Source: Bacteroides sp. AN502(2024)
GTDB taxonomy: Bacteria > Bacteroidota > Bacteroidia > Bacteroidales > Bacteroidaceae
Assembly: GCF_041227145.1 (NCBI RefSeq)
Contig: NZ_JBGFSP010000003.1
Coordinates: 2,232,001-2,296,000, forward strand
Direction of reading: 5' to 3'
Length of the DNA stretch: 64,000 bases
Of this stretch, positions 1 to 10,072 are shown piece by piece. Both the position numbers and the translations under genes were made by a program. The stretch's first letter is position 1, and each line of letters begins with the position of its first letter. Below the pieces are notes generated by a model, which was not told the DNA's origin, did no database searches, and worked only from the letters and a program-made list of their open reading frames with translations.

Positions 1-2432
1 CATACCTTTCCGATCTGAAGAATATTTGTGAGTATGATTCTTCGGAAGGGACTTTCCGGACGATTTATCAAGGACAATACACTATCAATGACGCCTCTAT
101 GGATCAGGATGGTATTTTTTGGCTGGCTTCTACCGAAGGTTTGGTGCGTTATGATCCACGGACAGGGAAGAGTGAACTGATAAATACAAGCTTGTTTCAG
201 GATGTAGCTTCTGTTATTGCCGATAATCAATATCGAATCTGGATAGGAACGAGAAGTCATTTATTTGTTTATTCTTCCCGTATCCATAATTTTACTACCT
301 TGGAGGAAGTAGATGGAGTTTTGCCTAACGAATTCATCTTTCATGCTACTCTTCTGACCAAAAACGGAGATATTTTTGTCGGTGGAACTACAGGTATGAC
401 GGTGATAAATTCTGCCGTTCATTTTGATACAGATGCGGATTATACGGTCGAACTGCTGGATGTATTATTAAACGGTCTGCCTGTTTCGTTATCCGAAGAG
501 CGGCATGAAGCGGCTGAAACAATTCAAATTCCCTGGAACTTTTCTTCCCTGCAACTGAAAGTTCTGCTGAATGAAAGCGATGTGTTCCGCAAGAATTTCT
601 TTCGTTTCAATATAGAGGGGCTCGATCAGGAATTGGCGAGTTCCAATTCAAACTCTTTGGTTATCAATTATCTGCCGATAGGGGAGTATACGATTACCGC
701 TTCTTATTATACCCGTGACGGAGGGTGGAGTATGAAACAACCCATTCTGCATGTTGTGGTTGCTCCGCCTTGGTGGAAGACCAGTTGGTTCTATGTGGGA
801 TTATATATATTGTTGGGAGCAGTGGCTTATAGCATTGTCTACTACTTCTATCGCAAGAAGAAAGCCAAACAGAAGCGGGAGATTATGCGTCTGAAGAATA
901 AGATGTATGAAGAAAAGATTAACTTCCTGACGAACATCAGTCATGAACTTCGTACTCCTCTTACACTGATTTGTGCACCATTGAAGCGTATTATCAATCA
1001 GGAGTCGGACAAGCAGGATGTGGAAAAGTTGTTGGTTCCGATCTATAAGCAGGCATACCAGATGAAGAATATTATTGATATGGTACTTGATGTAAGGAAG
1101 CTGGAAGAAGGAAAAGATATGCTGCATATATTGCCGCATCCTTTGAATGAGTGGGTGTGCTCTGTGGGAGATAAGTTCATCAATGAGTTTTATGTGAAAG
1201 GCATCAGACTCGAATATGAGTTGGACGAACAGATAAAAGGGGTACCTTTCGATCAGGATAAGTGTGAATTCGTTCTTTCCAACTTCCTGATGAATGCGTT
1301 GAAGTTTAGCGAATCGGGCACCACTACTACACTGATTACCACCTTGTCACAAGAGAAAGACTGGGTTCGGATCTCTGTCAGGGATGAAGGGATGGGACTG
1401 AATATGGTAGACACAGACTCTCTTTTCTCCAGTTTCTATCAGGGGGGACATGAAAAAGGAGGAAGCGGCATCGGATTATCCTATGCGAAGAGTCTCATCA
1501 CACACCATAAAGGAAGAGTGGGCGCTTCGAATTCAGCGGGAAAAGGGGCAATCTTTTATTTTGAACTACCCTTATTCACGGATACTTGCGGACAGCTGGA
1601 ACCGGCTTCTGTGGAAGCAGCTACAGGCGTGGAAGTGAATGAACCAGATAGAATCGATTATACCTTCCTGAAAAAATATTCAGTGATGGTGGTAGAAGAT
1701 ACTCCCGAACTGCGAAGTTATCTGAAAGAAACGCTGAGTAATTATTTTGCCCGTGTATATGTTGCCAAGGATGGTAAAGAGGGATTGGAACAGATCAAAG
1801 ACCGATTGCCAGATATTATCATCAGTGATGTCATGATGCCCCGGATGAATGGGTTTGAACTTTGTCGGGAAGTGAAGACTAATCTGGATATCAGCCATAT
1901 TCCTTTTGTCTTATTGACCGCCTATCATAATTCTCAGAATATGTATACCGGTTATAAGACCGGAGCGGATGCCTTTTTGCCGAAACCTTTCGAAATAGAC
2001 GGTTTGCTGGCATTGATTCATAATCAGTTGAGGCAGCGCGAACAGATACGGGCAAGATATAAAGATGATAAGCTCTTGACGCATAAGGAAGTGAGCTTTA
2101 GTAATGCGGATGAGACTTTCCTGCTGAAATTGAATACATTGATTGCGGATAATATGAGTAATCCGGATCTGGATGTTGCGTTTATAGCTACTAATATGTG
2201 TATCAGTCGTTCGTTATTATTCAATAAAGTGAAGGCCATCACGGGTATGGGGATTGTAGACTATGTGAATAAGCAGCGCATTGAGCAGTCAATCGTGTTA
2301 CTTACTACTACTACCATGAACATTACTGAAATCTCCGAAGTGGTCGGCTTCTCTTCTTTGCGTTATTTCAGTAAGGTTTTCAAGTCTATTAAAGGAGAGA
2401 TTCCTTCCGCTTATAGGAAGCAGGATAAGTAA
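1..2432 (+). CDS. Hybrid two-component system regulator (HTCS), 5' truncated
   Basis: A one-protein sensor and transcription factor that typically controls a neighbouring PUL. The frame is open to the left edge, so the gene starts outside the window. Numbering from the Met at 99: end of a periplasmic propeller and Y_Y_Y-type sensor (to about 225), one membrane segment (230-251), histidine kinase H-box with H282 in SHELRTP, N-box near 395-404, a G-box DEGMG at 429-433 and a later GSGIGL, receiver domain about 526-640 with phospho-acceptor D577 in ISDVMMP, and an AraC-type HTH about 680-777. All catalytic landmarks are present. It converges on the minus-strand GH18/GH16 PUL, which it probably regulates in response to an oligosaccharide (inference from family and position). 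Confidence 0.95.
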   Translation, partial: YLSDLKNICEYDSSEGTFRTIYQGQYTINDASMDQDGIFWLASTEGLVRYDPRTGKSELINTSLFQDVASVIADNQYRIWIGTRSHLFVYSSRIHNFTTLEEVDGVLPNEFIFHATLLTKNGDIFVGGTTGMTVINSAVHFDTDADYTVELLDVLLNGLPVSLSEERHEAAETIQIPWNFSSLQLKVLLNESDVFRKNFFRFNIEGLDQELASSNSNSLVINYLPIGEYTITASYYTRDGGWSMKQPILHVVVAPPWWKTSWFYVGLYILLGAVAYSIVYYFYRKKKAKQKREIMRLKNKMYEEKINFLTNISHELRTPLTLICAPLKRIINQESDKQDVEKLLVPIYKQAYQMKNIIDMVLDVRKLEEGKDMLHILPHPLNEWVCSVGDKFINEFYVKGIRLEYELDEQIKGVPFDQDKCEFVLSNFLMNALKFSESGTTTTLITTLSQEKDWVRISVRDEGMGLNMVDTDSLFSSFYQGGHEKGGSGIGLSYAKSLITHHKGRVGASNSAGKGAIFYFELPLFTDTCGQLEPASVEAATGVEVNEPDRIDYTFLKKYSVMVVEDTPELRSYLKETLSNYFARVYVAKDGKEGLEQIKDRLPDIIISDVMMPRMNGFELCREVKTNLDISHIPFVLLTAYHNSQNMYTGYKTGADAFLPKPFEIDGLLALIHNQLRQREQIRARYKDDKLLTHKEVSFSNADETFLLKLNTLIADNMSNPDLDVAFIATNMCISRSLLFNKVKAITGMGIVDYVNKQRIEQSIVLLTTTTMNITEISEVVGFSSLRYFSKVFKSIKGEIPSAYRKQDK

Positions 2433-2972
2433 ATCGCATTGATAACTTGAACTTAGGAACATATACTAGAAATAAAAAAATAAATATTAGTCTCATACTC
2501 TCATTCTATATGAGGTAAATAGCATATAATCAGTGTGATATACAATGAGAGATACTTCTTCTATAAGGTATCTCTCATTGTTTTCTACGCAAAATGCCTT
2601 CAATTTAGCTTATCTCTCATCCTTTTTCAGAGCATCTCTCATTCCCTTTCCTTGCGTAAGTAGGTAAAACTGTCTACCTTTTGAGGGGTAATATCTCATA
2701 TATCAGTTTCAAATAACAGGAACTTTGTAGCTCGGATACCTTATATCTTTGCCATATCAAGCCTATATACTTATGTTTTCTTACCGACATCTTTATCGTT
2801 CCACCCGGGTGAAACGATCGTGTCACCAGAGTGGAGAGATCTGTTCACTACAGTGATGAGATCAGACCACTTGGGTGGAACGATGAAGATGTCCTATTAA
2901 AAATCTGATAACAATAGGTGAAAAGTACGACAGAATAGGTTCTTCTGCATAAGAGAAAGCGGTAAAGCTCGT
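2433..2972. repeat. 540-base gene-free region with hairpins and an iterated word
   Basis: No gene is visible between the converging HTCS and GH18 genes. The word TATCTCTCAT or close variants recurs in both orientations at about 2507, 2545, 2569, 2611, 2633 and 2692. A second block at 2786-2893 has arms of about 21 bases that pair with one mismatch (2786-2807 with 2873-2893) and contains several GTGGAACGAT-like words. These are probably transcription-end structures shared by both converging genes, but the iteration is more than a terminator needs. Confidence 0.6.
2543..2584 (+). terminator. Intrinsic terminator candidate of the HTCS gene
   Basis: A perfect 13-base stem (2543-2555 with 2568-2580) and a 12-base loop are followed by TTTT. 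It lies about 110 bases after the HTCS stop codon. The stem is built from the same word repeated elsewhere in this gap. Confidence 0.55.
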
Positions 2973-3989
2973 CTATCCCATCATTTCTCTGCCTACAACG
3001 TTTATGAGCTTTAAGTCATAGTTATCATCGTGGGCATCTTGGAATAATTGCCAGATCATCACGCCGGCATAGTCGTTTTCTTTGATGAACTTACATTTGT
3101 TGGCTATAGTAGGGCGGCCGTTATAATAAGTCTTGCCTATATTATCCTTGTCCGCTGCTTCGTTTCCAAGATGTTTGAGTATGCCGCTATAACGGATTCC
3201 ACGAACGGCATCCACTGCGCCTTGCAGACTTTCCTCCCAGGAATATCCATAAAAAGGAAGCCCTCCCACTATTTTACTTTTGGATGCCCGGCATTGTTCA
3301 TTCCAGTATTTGAGGTCTTTCACAAAGTCATCGTATGAAGCATGCTGGACCGTTTTATCGGTAAACGCTCCCCGATCATAGCTCATCAGGTTGATATAGT
3401 CGAAGTATTGCTCCCATTCGGTTCCGTAATTAAGCCAGCGGCTGTTGACGGCACAGGTCATCAGCATATTTTTCTCTTTTGCCAGGTATAAACCTCTGGC
3501 AAAAACCAATAATGAGGGGAAATTCTTATCCCAGTTGTCATATTCCTCATAATCGATGTCGAAGCCGTCCAGTTTATATTCTTTAGTGAATGCAATAATC
3601 TGCTGTATCAGTTCTTTTCTGGCTTTCGGATCATTGATGGCGGTAGTGAATTCTCCCGGACTGTTCTTATGCTTGTGAGCCGTTTCACGTACACTTTCAA
3701 TCCTCTTCCGGACAGGATCGATGTTTAATGTGCCGTCTGCTTTTACCCTTGCAAAGCTGGCATTGATATGCGTCAGATACTTCCATTCTATTGTAGGAAA
3801 TAAATTTTCAAACTCCCAGTCATCAAGCGCAAGGTAGCCGATAATTACTTTCTGGGTGACTTCCGGTTGGGACTGAGGCTGCGGTTGAGGCACATTGGGC
3901 TCCTGTGGGGTGTTGGTATTGGAAGAGGGTCCGCAACTAGTGAATAAAATGCTTACAGCCGTTAATAATACGTATAATAAATGTTTCAT
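2973..3989 (-). CDS. GH18-family surface lipoprotein (endo-beta-N-acetylglucosaminidase/chitinase-like)
   Basis: A 338-residue lipoprotein with a lipobox ending at Cys19 and a P/Q-rich linker (27-44) before a TIM barrel. The GH18 catalytic motif DxxDxDxE is intact (D141, D144, D146, E148); the strand-6 MSYD and the strand-8 Trp (GVMIWQ) are also present. Such enzymes cleave beta-1,4 links next to GlcNAc with help from the substrate N-acetyl group. The usual strand-3 SxGG segment is missing: residues run from AHKHK straight to NSPGEF, as if about ten codons were deleted in frame. It is the last gene of the PUL operon. It could be an active enzyme or a glycan-binding derivative. Confidence 0.85.
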   Translation of the reverse strand: MKHLLYVLLTAVSILFTSCGPSSNTNTPQEPNVPQPQPQSQPEVTQKVIIGYLALDDWEFENLFPTIEWKYLTHINASFARVKADGTLNIDPVRKRIESVRETAHKHKNSPGEFTTAINDPKARKELIQQIIAFTKEYKLDGFDIDYEEYDNWDKNFPSLLVFARGLYLAKEKNMLMTCAVNSRWLNYGTEWEQYFDYINLMSYDRGAFTDKTVQHASYDDFVKDLKYWNEQCRASKSKIVGGLPFYGYSWEESLQGAVDAVRGIRYSGILKHLGNEAADKDNIGKTYYNGRPTIANKCKFIKENDYAGVMIWQLFQDAHDDNYDLKLINVVGREMMG

Positions 3990-4114
3990 GTTTAATAAGT
4001 AAAAAAGATTTAATACCCGAAAACAAATAGAGGAATGAAAGTTTTGAATAGTCTCTATACTTCCATTCCTCCTTCTTTAGAAGTTCCTAAAAAACTTTGC
4101 TCCTACCTTAAAAC

Positions 4115-5236
4115 CTATTTATCTAACTTGGTTATTTTTACCCAGTCAATTTCCATGATGGCAGGTAAGTTGGCATCATCGATAGGACCTGCCCATGAGC
4201 CCGGTCTGTCTCCTCCTAATCCCATGTTCAGGATAAGATAGAATGAAGAATCTTTTGTGAACGGCCATTGCTTCATTTCTGCTTCATTCTCCAGTTTCAG
4301 GTTTGAATAAGAGAAAGTCTCCTGTCCATTGACGAAGAAAGTCAGTTTGTCTTCGCTCCATTCTAAAGCGTAGATGTTCCAGTCCTGATAATTGCAAGTT
4401 ACTTGTGTAGTGTTGGACGGATCTTTGATGTTCAAATCATACGTGTAGTGAGTATGTATCGTATGATGGATCGCAGATTCCTGTTTCACATGTTCCATGA
4501 TATCGATTTCTCCGCAATTAGGCCATCCGTCATAGATATATTTCTTCGGCATCATCCAGATAGCGGGGAATGCGCCGTTGGGGTAACTGGTGATTTTGGC
4601 TTTTACTTCCACCCGTCCGAAGGTGAAGTCAAACTTGCCTTGTGTCTTGATACCTCCGGCTTTGTATTCGTCACCTATTTTTTCAGCTTTGAGTATCAGT
4701 CTGCCGTCTTTTACGTAAGCCTGATCATAACTTTCGGACATTTCGTCGTTCCAGTCAGAGCCTGCTTTCTGGCAGAGTACCCATTTGGTCGGGTCCGGAT
4801 TGCCGTCCACGTCAAACTCGTCCATGAAGAGAACGTCCTTCATGGTGTCGTCAAACTTGGTCAGTACGATAGTATAGGTCGTTGTTTGATTGTCTTCGGT
4901 GGTGACGGTCACTGTCTGTTCTTTTTTCCAGTTGTGTACAAATGTTGCCGGGTCCGGTGAGATGGTGGCTCCATCGCTCATTAGCGTATAGTCTACGCCG
5001 GTGATGGTATTGGCATCCTCGATCGTACCGATTTCCACTCTGTGGGTTGTCTGGTCTATCTTCCCATGATAATAGGAAGTCGTATTCGCTGACACATTAT
5101 TTACTGCTACAGCAAAAGCGGTGAGCGGATATTTCTTTTCCGGAGTGAAGTAATTGGTCTCATCATCCGAACAGGCAGCAGTGGAAAATCCGATGATTGC
5201 CATGTTCAGTATAAGTAATATTTTTCTTTTCATCAT
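4115..5236 (-). CDS. GH16 endo-beta-glycanase lipoprotein
   Basis: A 373-residue enzyme with a lipobox (Cys22), an N-terminal Ig-like region (about 30-130) and a GH16 jelly roll (about 135-373). The signature ExDxxE is present as GEIDIMEH, giving nucleophile E243, D245 and acid/base E248. GH16 enzymes cut beta-1,3, beta-1,4 or mixed beta-glucans, agarose/porphyran or, in some gut Bacteroides, mucin O-glycans. The sequence alone does not choose among these. It sits between the BACON lipoproteins and the GH18 gene, so the pair probably makes the first cuts at the cell surface. Confidence 0.92.
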   Translation of the reverse strand: MMKRKILLILNMAIIGFSTAACSDDETNYFTPEKKYPLTAFAVAVNNVSANTTSYYHGKIDQTTHRVEIGTIEDANTITGVDYTLMSDGATISPDPATFVHNWKKEQTVTVTTEDNQTTTYTIVLTKFDDTMKDVLFMDEFDVDGNPDPTKWVLCQKAGSDWNDEMSESYDQAYVKDGRLILKAEKIGDEYKAGGIKTQGKFDFTFGRVEVKAKITSYPNGAFPAIWMMPKKYIYDGWPNCGEIDIMEHVKQESAIHHTIHTHYTYDLNIKDPSNTTQVTCNYQDWNIYALEWSEDKLTFFVNGQETFSYSNLKLENEAEMKQWPFTKDSSFYLILNMGLGGDRPGSWAGPIDDANLPAIMEIDWVKITKLDK

Positions 5237-5320
5237 ACTCTTTTCTTTTTATTGATTTTTGAGTTTGTTAGAAGCGATTGCCTGATTGGGGGAGTTCAGG
5301 CAATCACTATCTTTAGAGAA

Positions 5321-6802
5321 TTAGTCTCCCCATACTAGTGGAGCGATGTATTCCCATTTAGTCAGTGTGGCACTGCCGCCGGAAATTGTCATCGAGAAAT
5401 TACCACCATCTTTGGTATCCGAGAATGGTACTTTGTAAGTATCACTTGTACCGTTAGCGTCTATCACACCGTCGCTGGTTGCTTTTCCTATGACTGTACC
5501 GTTGAGAATCCATTCCGAGTAGATCCATGATTGAGTTGGATCATTGGCATCTATAGCTTCGCGTATCTCGAATGATAATACGTTTGGCTTGCTGGTATCT
5601 ACATCACGGCCGCTGTTCTCATTGTATACGTCACCGTTCCACGGTCTTGTACTTAATTGAGTCCGTTTGTTCAGAATATGGAAGCGAAGTTCTACGTCTC
5701 CTCCGTCAAATGCTTTTCCGCTCCAAGAGAAGAAAGTAGTCAGACTGGCGTCGCCAAGCGGTTCCCAATAGAAGCTGTAATGACCCGGCATTAAACCACC
5801 CGGTCCGTAGTAAGCACCGCTGATGGATCTGTTTACTTCAGTAACCACAGGTCTTTGCGGATTCGCTTGTTTAATCTTGATTGTCTTCATAAGCGGAGTA
5901 GCGCCTTCGGCAGCTTTGGTGCTCAGTACGATAATTCCGGTACGGACAGAAGAGCCTTCGTGTGCGTCTACGTTAATCACGATGTCGGCAGAACCGTCGA
6001 ATGAAGTCTTTTCGAAGTGATACCAGGTATCATCCGCTTCGTTTTCTTTGGATACTTCCCATTCTGCATTCGATTCTACGTGGATGGTGAATTGCTGAGC
6101 CTGTTCATACATAGCAAACCACTTACCGTTTTCCGGTGTATCTGGTGTCAGCAATACACCGTCTTGTATACATTGTACTTCTCTGGCTATTTTCCCGTGC
6201 CGGTCATAGATGGTTACAATACCGGTACGTTGTTCGCCTGTATTCGGTGAAGCGGTGACAGTAATTTCTCCGTTCATTTCGCCCGATGCTCCGGATTGGA
6301 TGGAGAGCCAAACATCACCGTCTGTTACTTTAGCAGTCCATTTCTGATTGCTGAGTACGCTGAATGTTTCGCTGTTTCCTTCCTGGTCGATCATATCCAC
6401 GCCTTCTACATTCAGGTAAGCAGTACCTTTCTGGGTCAGAACGAATCTTTTTCCGGTCCAGTAGTCACTTTTAATGTTGAGCGTGTCTATACGGTCGTCC
6501 AATTCAGTGTTTTCTTTGCAGGTAACAGTTACGGTGTAGGTCTCACCTGCCTCACCTGTACTGGGTGAGATGGTGTACCAATCATATTTTCCGAATACTT
6601 CCCACGGGTCAGTTGACTTGACCTGGAAGGAGACTGGTTCCGGATTTTTCGCTTCAACCAGATAGGAGTCTTCTACTCTATAGCGCAGGTCTACCCATTT
6701 CTCTGCTTCACTGTCATCGCAACTCTGCAATAAAGAGAATGCAGGTAGCAATGTAGCGAGAGAAATGCCTGTAATTATTGATTTTCTGATATTTAATCTC
6801 AT
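5321..6802 (-). CDS. BACON-domain surface glycan-binding lipoprotein
   Basis: A 493-residue lipoprotein (lipobox LLQSC, Cys28) with about three BACON-type Ig domains, recognisable by the repeated pattern of a Ser/Thr-containing strand followed by W-x-V or W-x-A (DPWEVFG, QKWTAKV, AEWEVSK). The C-terminal third is a distinct beta-rich domain with many aromatic residues. Proteins in this PUL position (SusE/SusF or SGBP position, after SusD) bind the polysaccharide and pass it to the surface enzyme and SusC/D. Start chosen at 6802, 26 bases after the preceding gene's stop. Ligand unknown. Confidence 0.82.
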   Translation of the reverse strand: MRLNIRKSIITGISLATLLPAFSLLQSCDDSEAEKWVDLRYRVEDSYLVEAKNPEPVSFQVKSTDPWEVFGKYDWYTISPSTGEAGETYTVTVTCKENTELDDRIDTLNIKSDYWTGKRFVLTQKGTAYLNVEGVDMIDQEGNSETFSVLSNQKWTAKVTDGDVWLSIQSGASGEMNGEITVTASPNTGEQRTGIVTIYDRHGKIAREVQCIQDGVLLTPDTPENGKWFAMYEQAQQFTIHVESNAEWEVSKENEADDTWYHFEKTSFDGSADIVINVDAHEGSSVRTGIIVLSTKAAEGATPLMKTIKIKQANPQRPVVTEVNRSISGAYYGPGGLMPGHYSFYWEPLGDASLTTFFSWSGKAFDGGDVELRFHILNKRTQLSTRPWNGDVYNENSGRDVDTSKPNVLSFEIREAIDANDPTQSWIYSEWILNGTVIGKATSDGVIDANGTSDTYKVPFSDTKDGGNFSMTISGGSATLTKWEYIAPLVWGD

Positions 6803-6827
6803 ACTCTTGAATTTTAGGGTTCGGTTA

Positions 6828-8324
6828 TTATTCTACTGGTTCCCATGTGATAGACTTCACGGTGAAATTGGAAGCTTTATTTGTGGTATGCATCCTGAAG
6901 TATACAGGTGCTCCCGGTTCGGTTGCATAAGGATCGGTTATGTTATTATCTAATACGGCAACCTCAACACCATCAATAATCAGTTTAAGAACTAATGCGT
7001 TCGAACCTTCTTCTTTGTTGACAACAAGGAATTCGATCTTCTTTACTACATTCGTTTGTTCTGATGTCCAGGTAAATGTTTTCTGAGTCCAGTTTAAGCC
7101 TGAACCTCCACAAGTGAAGTTACTTTTTTTATTTGCGTAGAAATGCAAATGGAAGTTTGTATTTCCTGAGTTGGGCCACATATTAAACTCAATCCAATCT
7201 TCTCCGGTTAAATTGATAGATTCGAAATCGAATGCGAGACGTCCTTTTTTGAATAAATAGTTGGTGACTATTCCACTGCCATAGAGTGTCATGTAACCGG
7301 TTTCCTCATCCACAGCATAGTTATCTGCTCCTCCTTCTCTCCAGAAAGCAGTACCCTGACTGATGTCGAACGTAATGCCGTCAAATCCGTCGATGACTTC
7401 TTTGGTCTTCATAATGATGTGGCCGACACGGTTTACCATCAGATTATTAGTCGTTGTTGTCGTTACTTTCAACTCTGTTTCACTCAGTGCCTCAGCTTTC
7501 AGCCAACTCTGATATTCCTTAGGAACTTCAACTTTCCATTCTTTGTTTGCGCGAATCAGTACAGTCTTTTCCATACCACTGCCTGTTCCAGGCATGCTGA
7601 TTGTTGTACTTTCGGGATCTTCTTCCAGTTCAATGATCACTCCATTTTGAGTAATGGTAAAGGTGTATTCTTCAAACTCAGTTTTTACAGTCAGTGTGCC
7701 TGCTCTCTTGGCGCCTGCATTGGCAGGCAGCGTCACGGTTACGGTTTCTGCTATGGCATCTTCATTACCTGTACCGGATGTTTTGTCGATATTGGAAAGG
7801 AAAGCGGTGGAAGGAATGATTTCCCAAGCTTTGTTGGAAGCAATGGTAAAGGTGATGCTGCCGCCTTCTGTCGGTACCAGTTCATCGTAAGGAACCACCA
7901 CCAGGTCTTCTTTCGAAGCCTGCTCGATAGTAACTACCTTGGTGCCTTCAACGCCTTCTGCCTTGATAGTCAGTTTGGCTGTACGTGCTTTCTTTCCTGT
8001 ATTGTTTTCCATTGTCACCACAATCTCCGATACAAGTGAGCTGGCTGCACTCATCGAAGGAGTCGGCTTGCACCACTGCTGGTCACTTTCGATCGTCCAT
8101 GGAGTGTTGGAGCTGATATTGAACACTACATTGCTTGGAGAAGTTGCCAAAGCAGTGTAAGACTCCAGAGCATCTATCTGGATATTGAGAGGACCTTCCG
8201 GCTGTGAGTCGATGTCAAACTCCTGGCATGCTACAAAACTGAATGTGCACAGTGCAAGAATCAGTTGCATTAACGTATTGCTATATAACTTTTTCATATA
8301 TCTTTTAAATATTAGATTAGACAA
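6828..8324 (-). CDS. BACON-domain surface glycan-binding lipoprotein with lectin-like C-terminus
   Basis: A 498-residue lipoprotein. The lipobox (FVACQ) puts the mature Cys at about residue 33; the Met at residue 10 (8297) would give a more usual signal length and is an alternative start. About three BACON-like repeats follow (NTPWTIES, KAWEIIP, KEWKVEV). The last about 180 residues are a beta-rich, Trp/Phe-rich domain that may be a concanavalin-like binding module. It follows SusD by 4 bases, so translation is probably coupled. Role inferred: outer-surface glycan capture for the GH16/GH18 system. Confidence 0.82.
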   Translation of the reverse strand: MSNLIFKRYMKKLYSNTLMQLILALCTFSFVACQEFDIDSQPEGPLNIQIDALESYTALATSPSNVVFNISSNTPWTIESDQQWCKPTPSMSAASSLVSEIVVTMENNTGKKARTAKLTIKAEGVEGTKVVTIEQASKEDLVVVPYDELVPTEGGSITFTIASNKAWEIIPSTAFLSNIDKTSGTGNEDAIAETVTVTLPANAGAKRAGTLTVKTEFEEYTFTITQNGVIIELEEDPESTTISMPGTGSGMEKTVLIRANKEWKVEVPKEYQSWLKAEALSETELKVTTTTTNNLMVNRVGHIIMKTKEVIDGFDGITFDISQGTAFWREGGADNYAVDEETGYMTLYGSGIVTNYLFKKGRLAFDFESINLTGEDWIEFNMWPNSGNTNFHLHFYANKKSNFTCGGSGLNWTQKTFTWTSEQTNVVKKIEFLVVNKEEGSNALVLKLIIDGVEVAVLDNNITDPYATEPGAPVYFRMHTTNKASNFTVKSITWEPVE

Positions 8325-8328
8325 TTAA

Positions 8329-10059
8329 TTACCATCCTGTGTTTTGAGGATTTAAGTTTGTATTTTTGTATAGTTCGCTTTGAGGGATCGGATACAGATA
8401 CATGCAATCTCTCCAGTTACGGGTTTCGTAAAGGTTCTTGTAGAAGTTGAACGTACCGTCCGCCTGCTTCTCGATCTTTACTCCGTATAGTTCCCGCTGG
8501 GTAGTATCGGCAATCTTCCATCTCCGTACATCCCAGAAACGATGATCTTCGAAAGCAAACTCTACACGCCATTCATTGTACAGGCGTTCCATGAATTCAT
8601 CTTTTCCTATGGAAGGAATCAACGGCATATCGGCATTCTTTCTCACTTCATTGATAGCCCACAGAGCAGAATACTTATAAGTCTCATCTGTGTAATTGAC
8701 ATCATTGAAAGCGTTGACCATAGATTCCGCATACGTTAGTAATGTTTCCGCATAGCGGTAAATCACCCAATGATGCTTGCTGACAGCTTCTTTACCCGGT
8801 TCAAAGCTGGTAGCTTCCTGAATGTACTTGCGCAGGAAGTATCCTGTCGGTGAACCGCCTTGTGATACAATCCCGTCGTCGGCGCCACCTTTGAAGGTTT
8901 CAATGGTGTAGTCTTTAAACGACATTCCATTGGCAAGAATAGCGCGGTAGAAACGTTTGTCACGATTCTCATAAGGTGATTGCGGGTCAAATGCAGGGTC
9001 TTCGCAAACCCATCCTGTGTTTTCTAGGGTTACTTTGTAACCGTTGACTGTCTCGAATGCGTCCACAAGGTTTTGTGATGGGTAATTGCCGTATGGGATA
9101 AGACTGGAAGTGCGTGTTCCCGCAGTCATGCGAAGCGGGAGATTAAACATTTCAAAGTTCGAATCATCACCATTGATCCTCATCAGTACAACTTCTTTTG
9201 AGTCGAGGTTGTTGGCACTCTCCTGGGGGTCGAGAGAGTAAAGCCCTGTGTTGATAATATCTATTGCTGCTTTGGCAGACTTTTTCCACAATTCGGTATC
9301 CATAGAAGGATTATGTAGCTTACTGGCAGCATATAGCAGTGCTTTTGACTTTACTGCCATTGCAAAGCCTTTGGTCACTCTGCCGATTTCTGCTCCCGGT
9401 TCGTTTACATAGCTGTCTGGCAAGTTATTGGCAGCGTCGTCGCATTCACTGACAATGAAGCTGATAACTTCGCTGAATGGTGTCTTGCCGATTGTATTGG
9501 CTTCCTCTTCAGTCAGTACTTCCAATGGCATGGCGATGTCACCGTAGCGGCGTGCCAGTTCAAAGAAGTAGTGTGCCCGCAGCACTCTGGCTTCGTAAGG
9601 GAAATATTTCAGCTGCTTCATCCAGTTTGTATATTGTCCGTCGTGCTCGTAGCGTGTGAAGTCCACTTGGGCCATCTCTGCTATAAAGCTGTTGGCAGCA
9701 CGTATACCACGATACAGGGTCCATGAATCGTCATAAGTTTTAATAGGCGACCAGTTACCGTTATTGGTATTCTGGATATTATCTGCATAGGCTCCGAATT
9801 CGCCGTCATCACTGGCACAGTCGCGCATGGAATATCTGTCTTCGGTGAAAATTCCGCCGGAGGTCGCAAACAGTTGGTAGCCTTGTGGCATGTATGAGTA
9901 TACGTGAGTAAGCATTGATTTGCTTGTACCGAAATACTTGTACATGTCTTCTTTTGTCTTCAGGTTGTTCGTTTCATTAAAGTCAAGGTAGTTGCACGAA
10001 GCAAAGACCAATGAAGACAAAATGGTTAAGAGTATGTATTTGGTTCTCATAATGTTCAT
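8329..10059 (-). CDS. SusD-like nutrient-binding lipoprotein (second pair)
   Basis: A 576-residue SusD/RagB-type lipoprotein (lipobox FASC, Cys21) with the TPR-rich alpha fold and the typical end LNPQNTGW. The DHRFWDVRRWKIA segment near the C-terminus is characteristic of the family. It forms the lid of the partner TonB-dependent porter encoded just upstream (13-base gap). The Met at 10050 (MRTKYI) is an alternative start that gives a standard signal peptide. Confidence 0.95.
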   Translation of the reverse strand: MNIMRTKYILLTILSSLVFASCNYLDFNETNNLKTKEDMYKYFGTSKSMLTHVYSYMPQGYQLFATSGGIFTEDRYSMRDCASDDGEFGAYADNIQNTNNGNWSPIKTYDDSWTLYRGIRAANSFIAEMAQVDFTRYEHDGQYTNWMKQLKYFPYEARVLRAHYFFELARRYGDIAMPLEVLTEEEANTIGKTPFSEVISFIVSECDDAANNLPDSYVNEPGAEIGRVTKGFAMAVKSKALLYAASKLHNPSMDTELWKKSAKAAIDIINTGLYSLDPQESANNLDSKEVVLMRINGDDSNFEMFNLPLRMTAGTRTSSLIPYGNYPSQNLVDAFETVNGYKVTLENTGWVCEDPAFDPQSPYENRDKRFYRAILANGMSFKDYTIETFKGGADDGIVSQGGSPTGYFLRKYIQEATSFEPGKEAVSKHHWVIYRYAETLLTYAESMVNAFNDVNYTDETYKYSALWAINEVRKNADMPLIPSIGKDEFMERLYNEWRVEFAFEDHRFWDVRRWKIADTTQRELYGVKIEKQADGTFNFYKNLYETRNWRDCMYLYPIPQSELYKNTNLNPQNTGW

Positions 10060-10072
10060 TTGTTACTTTGCA

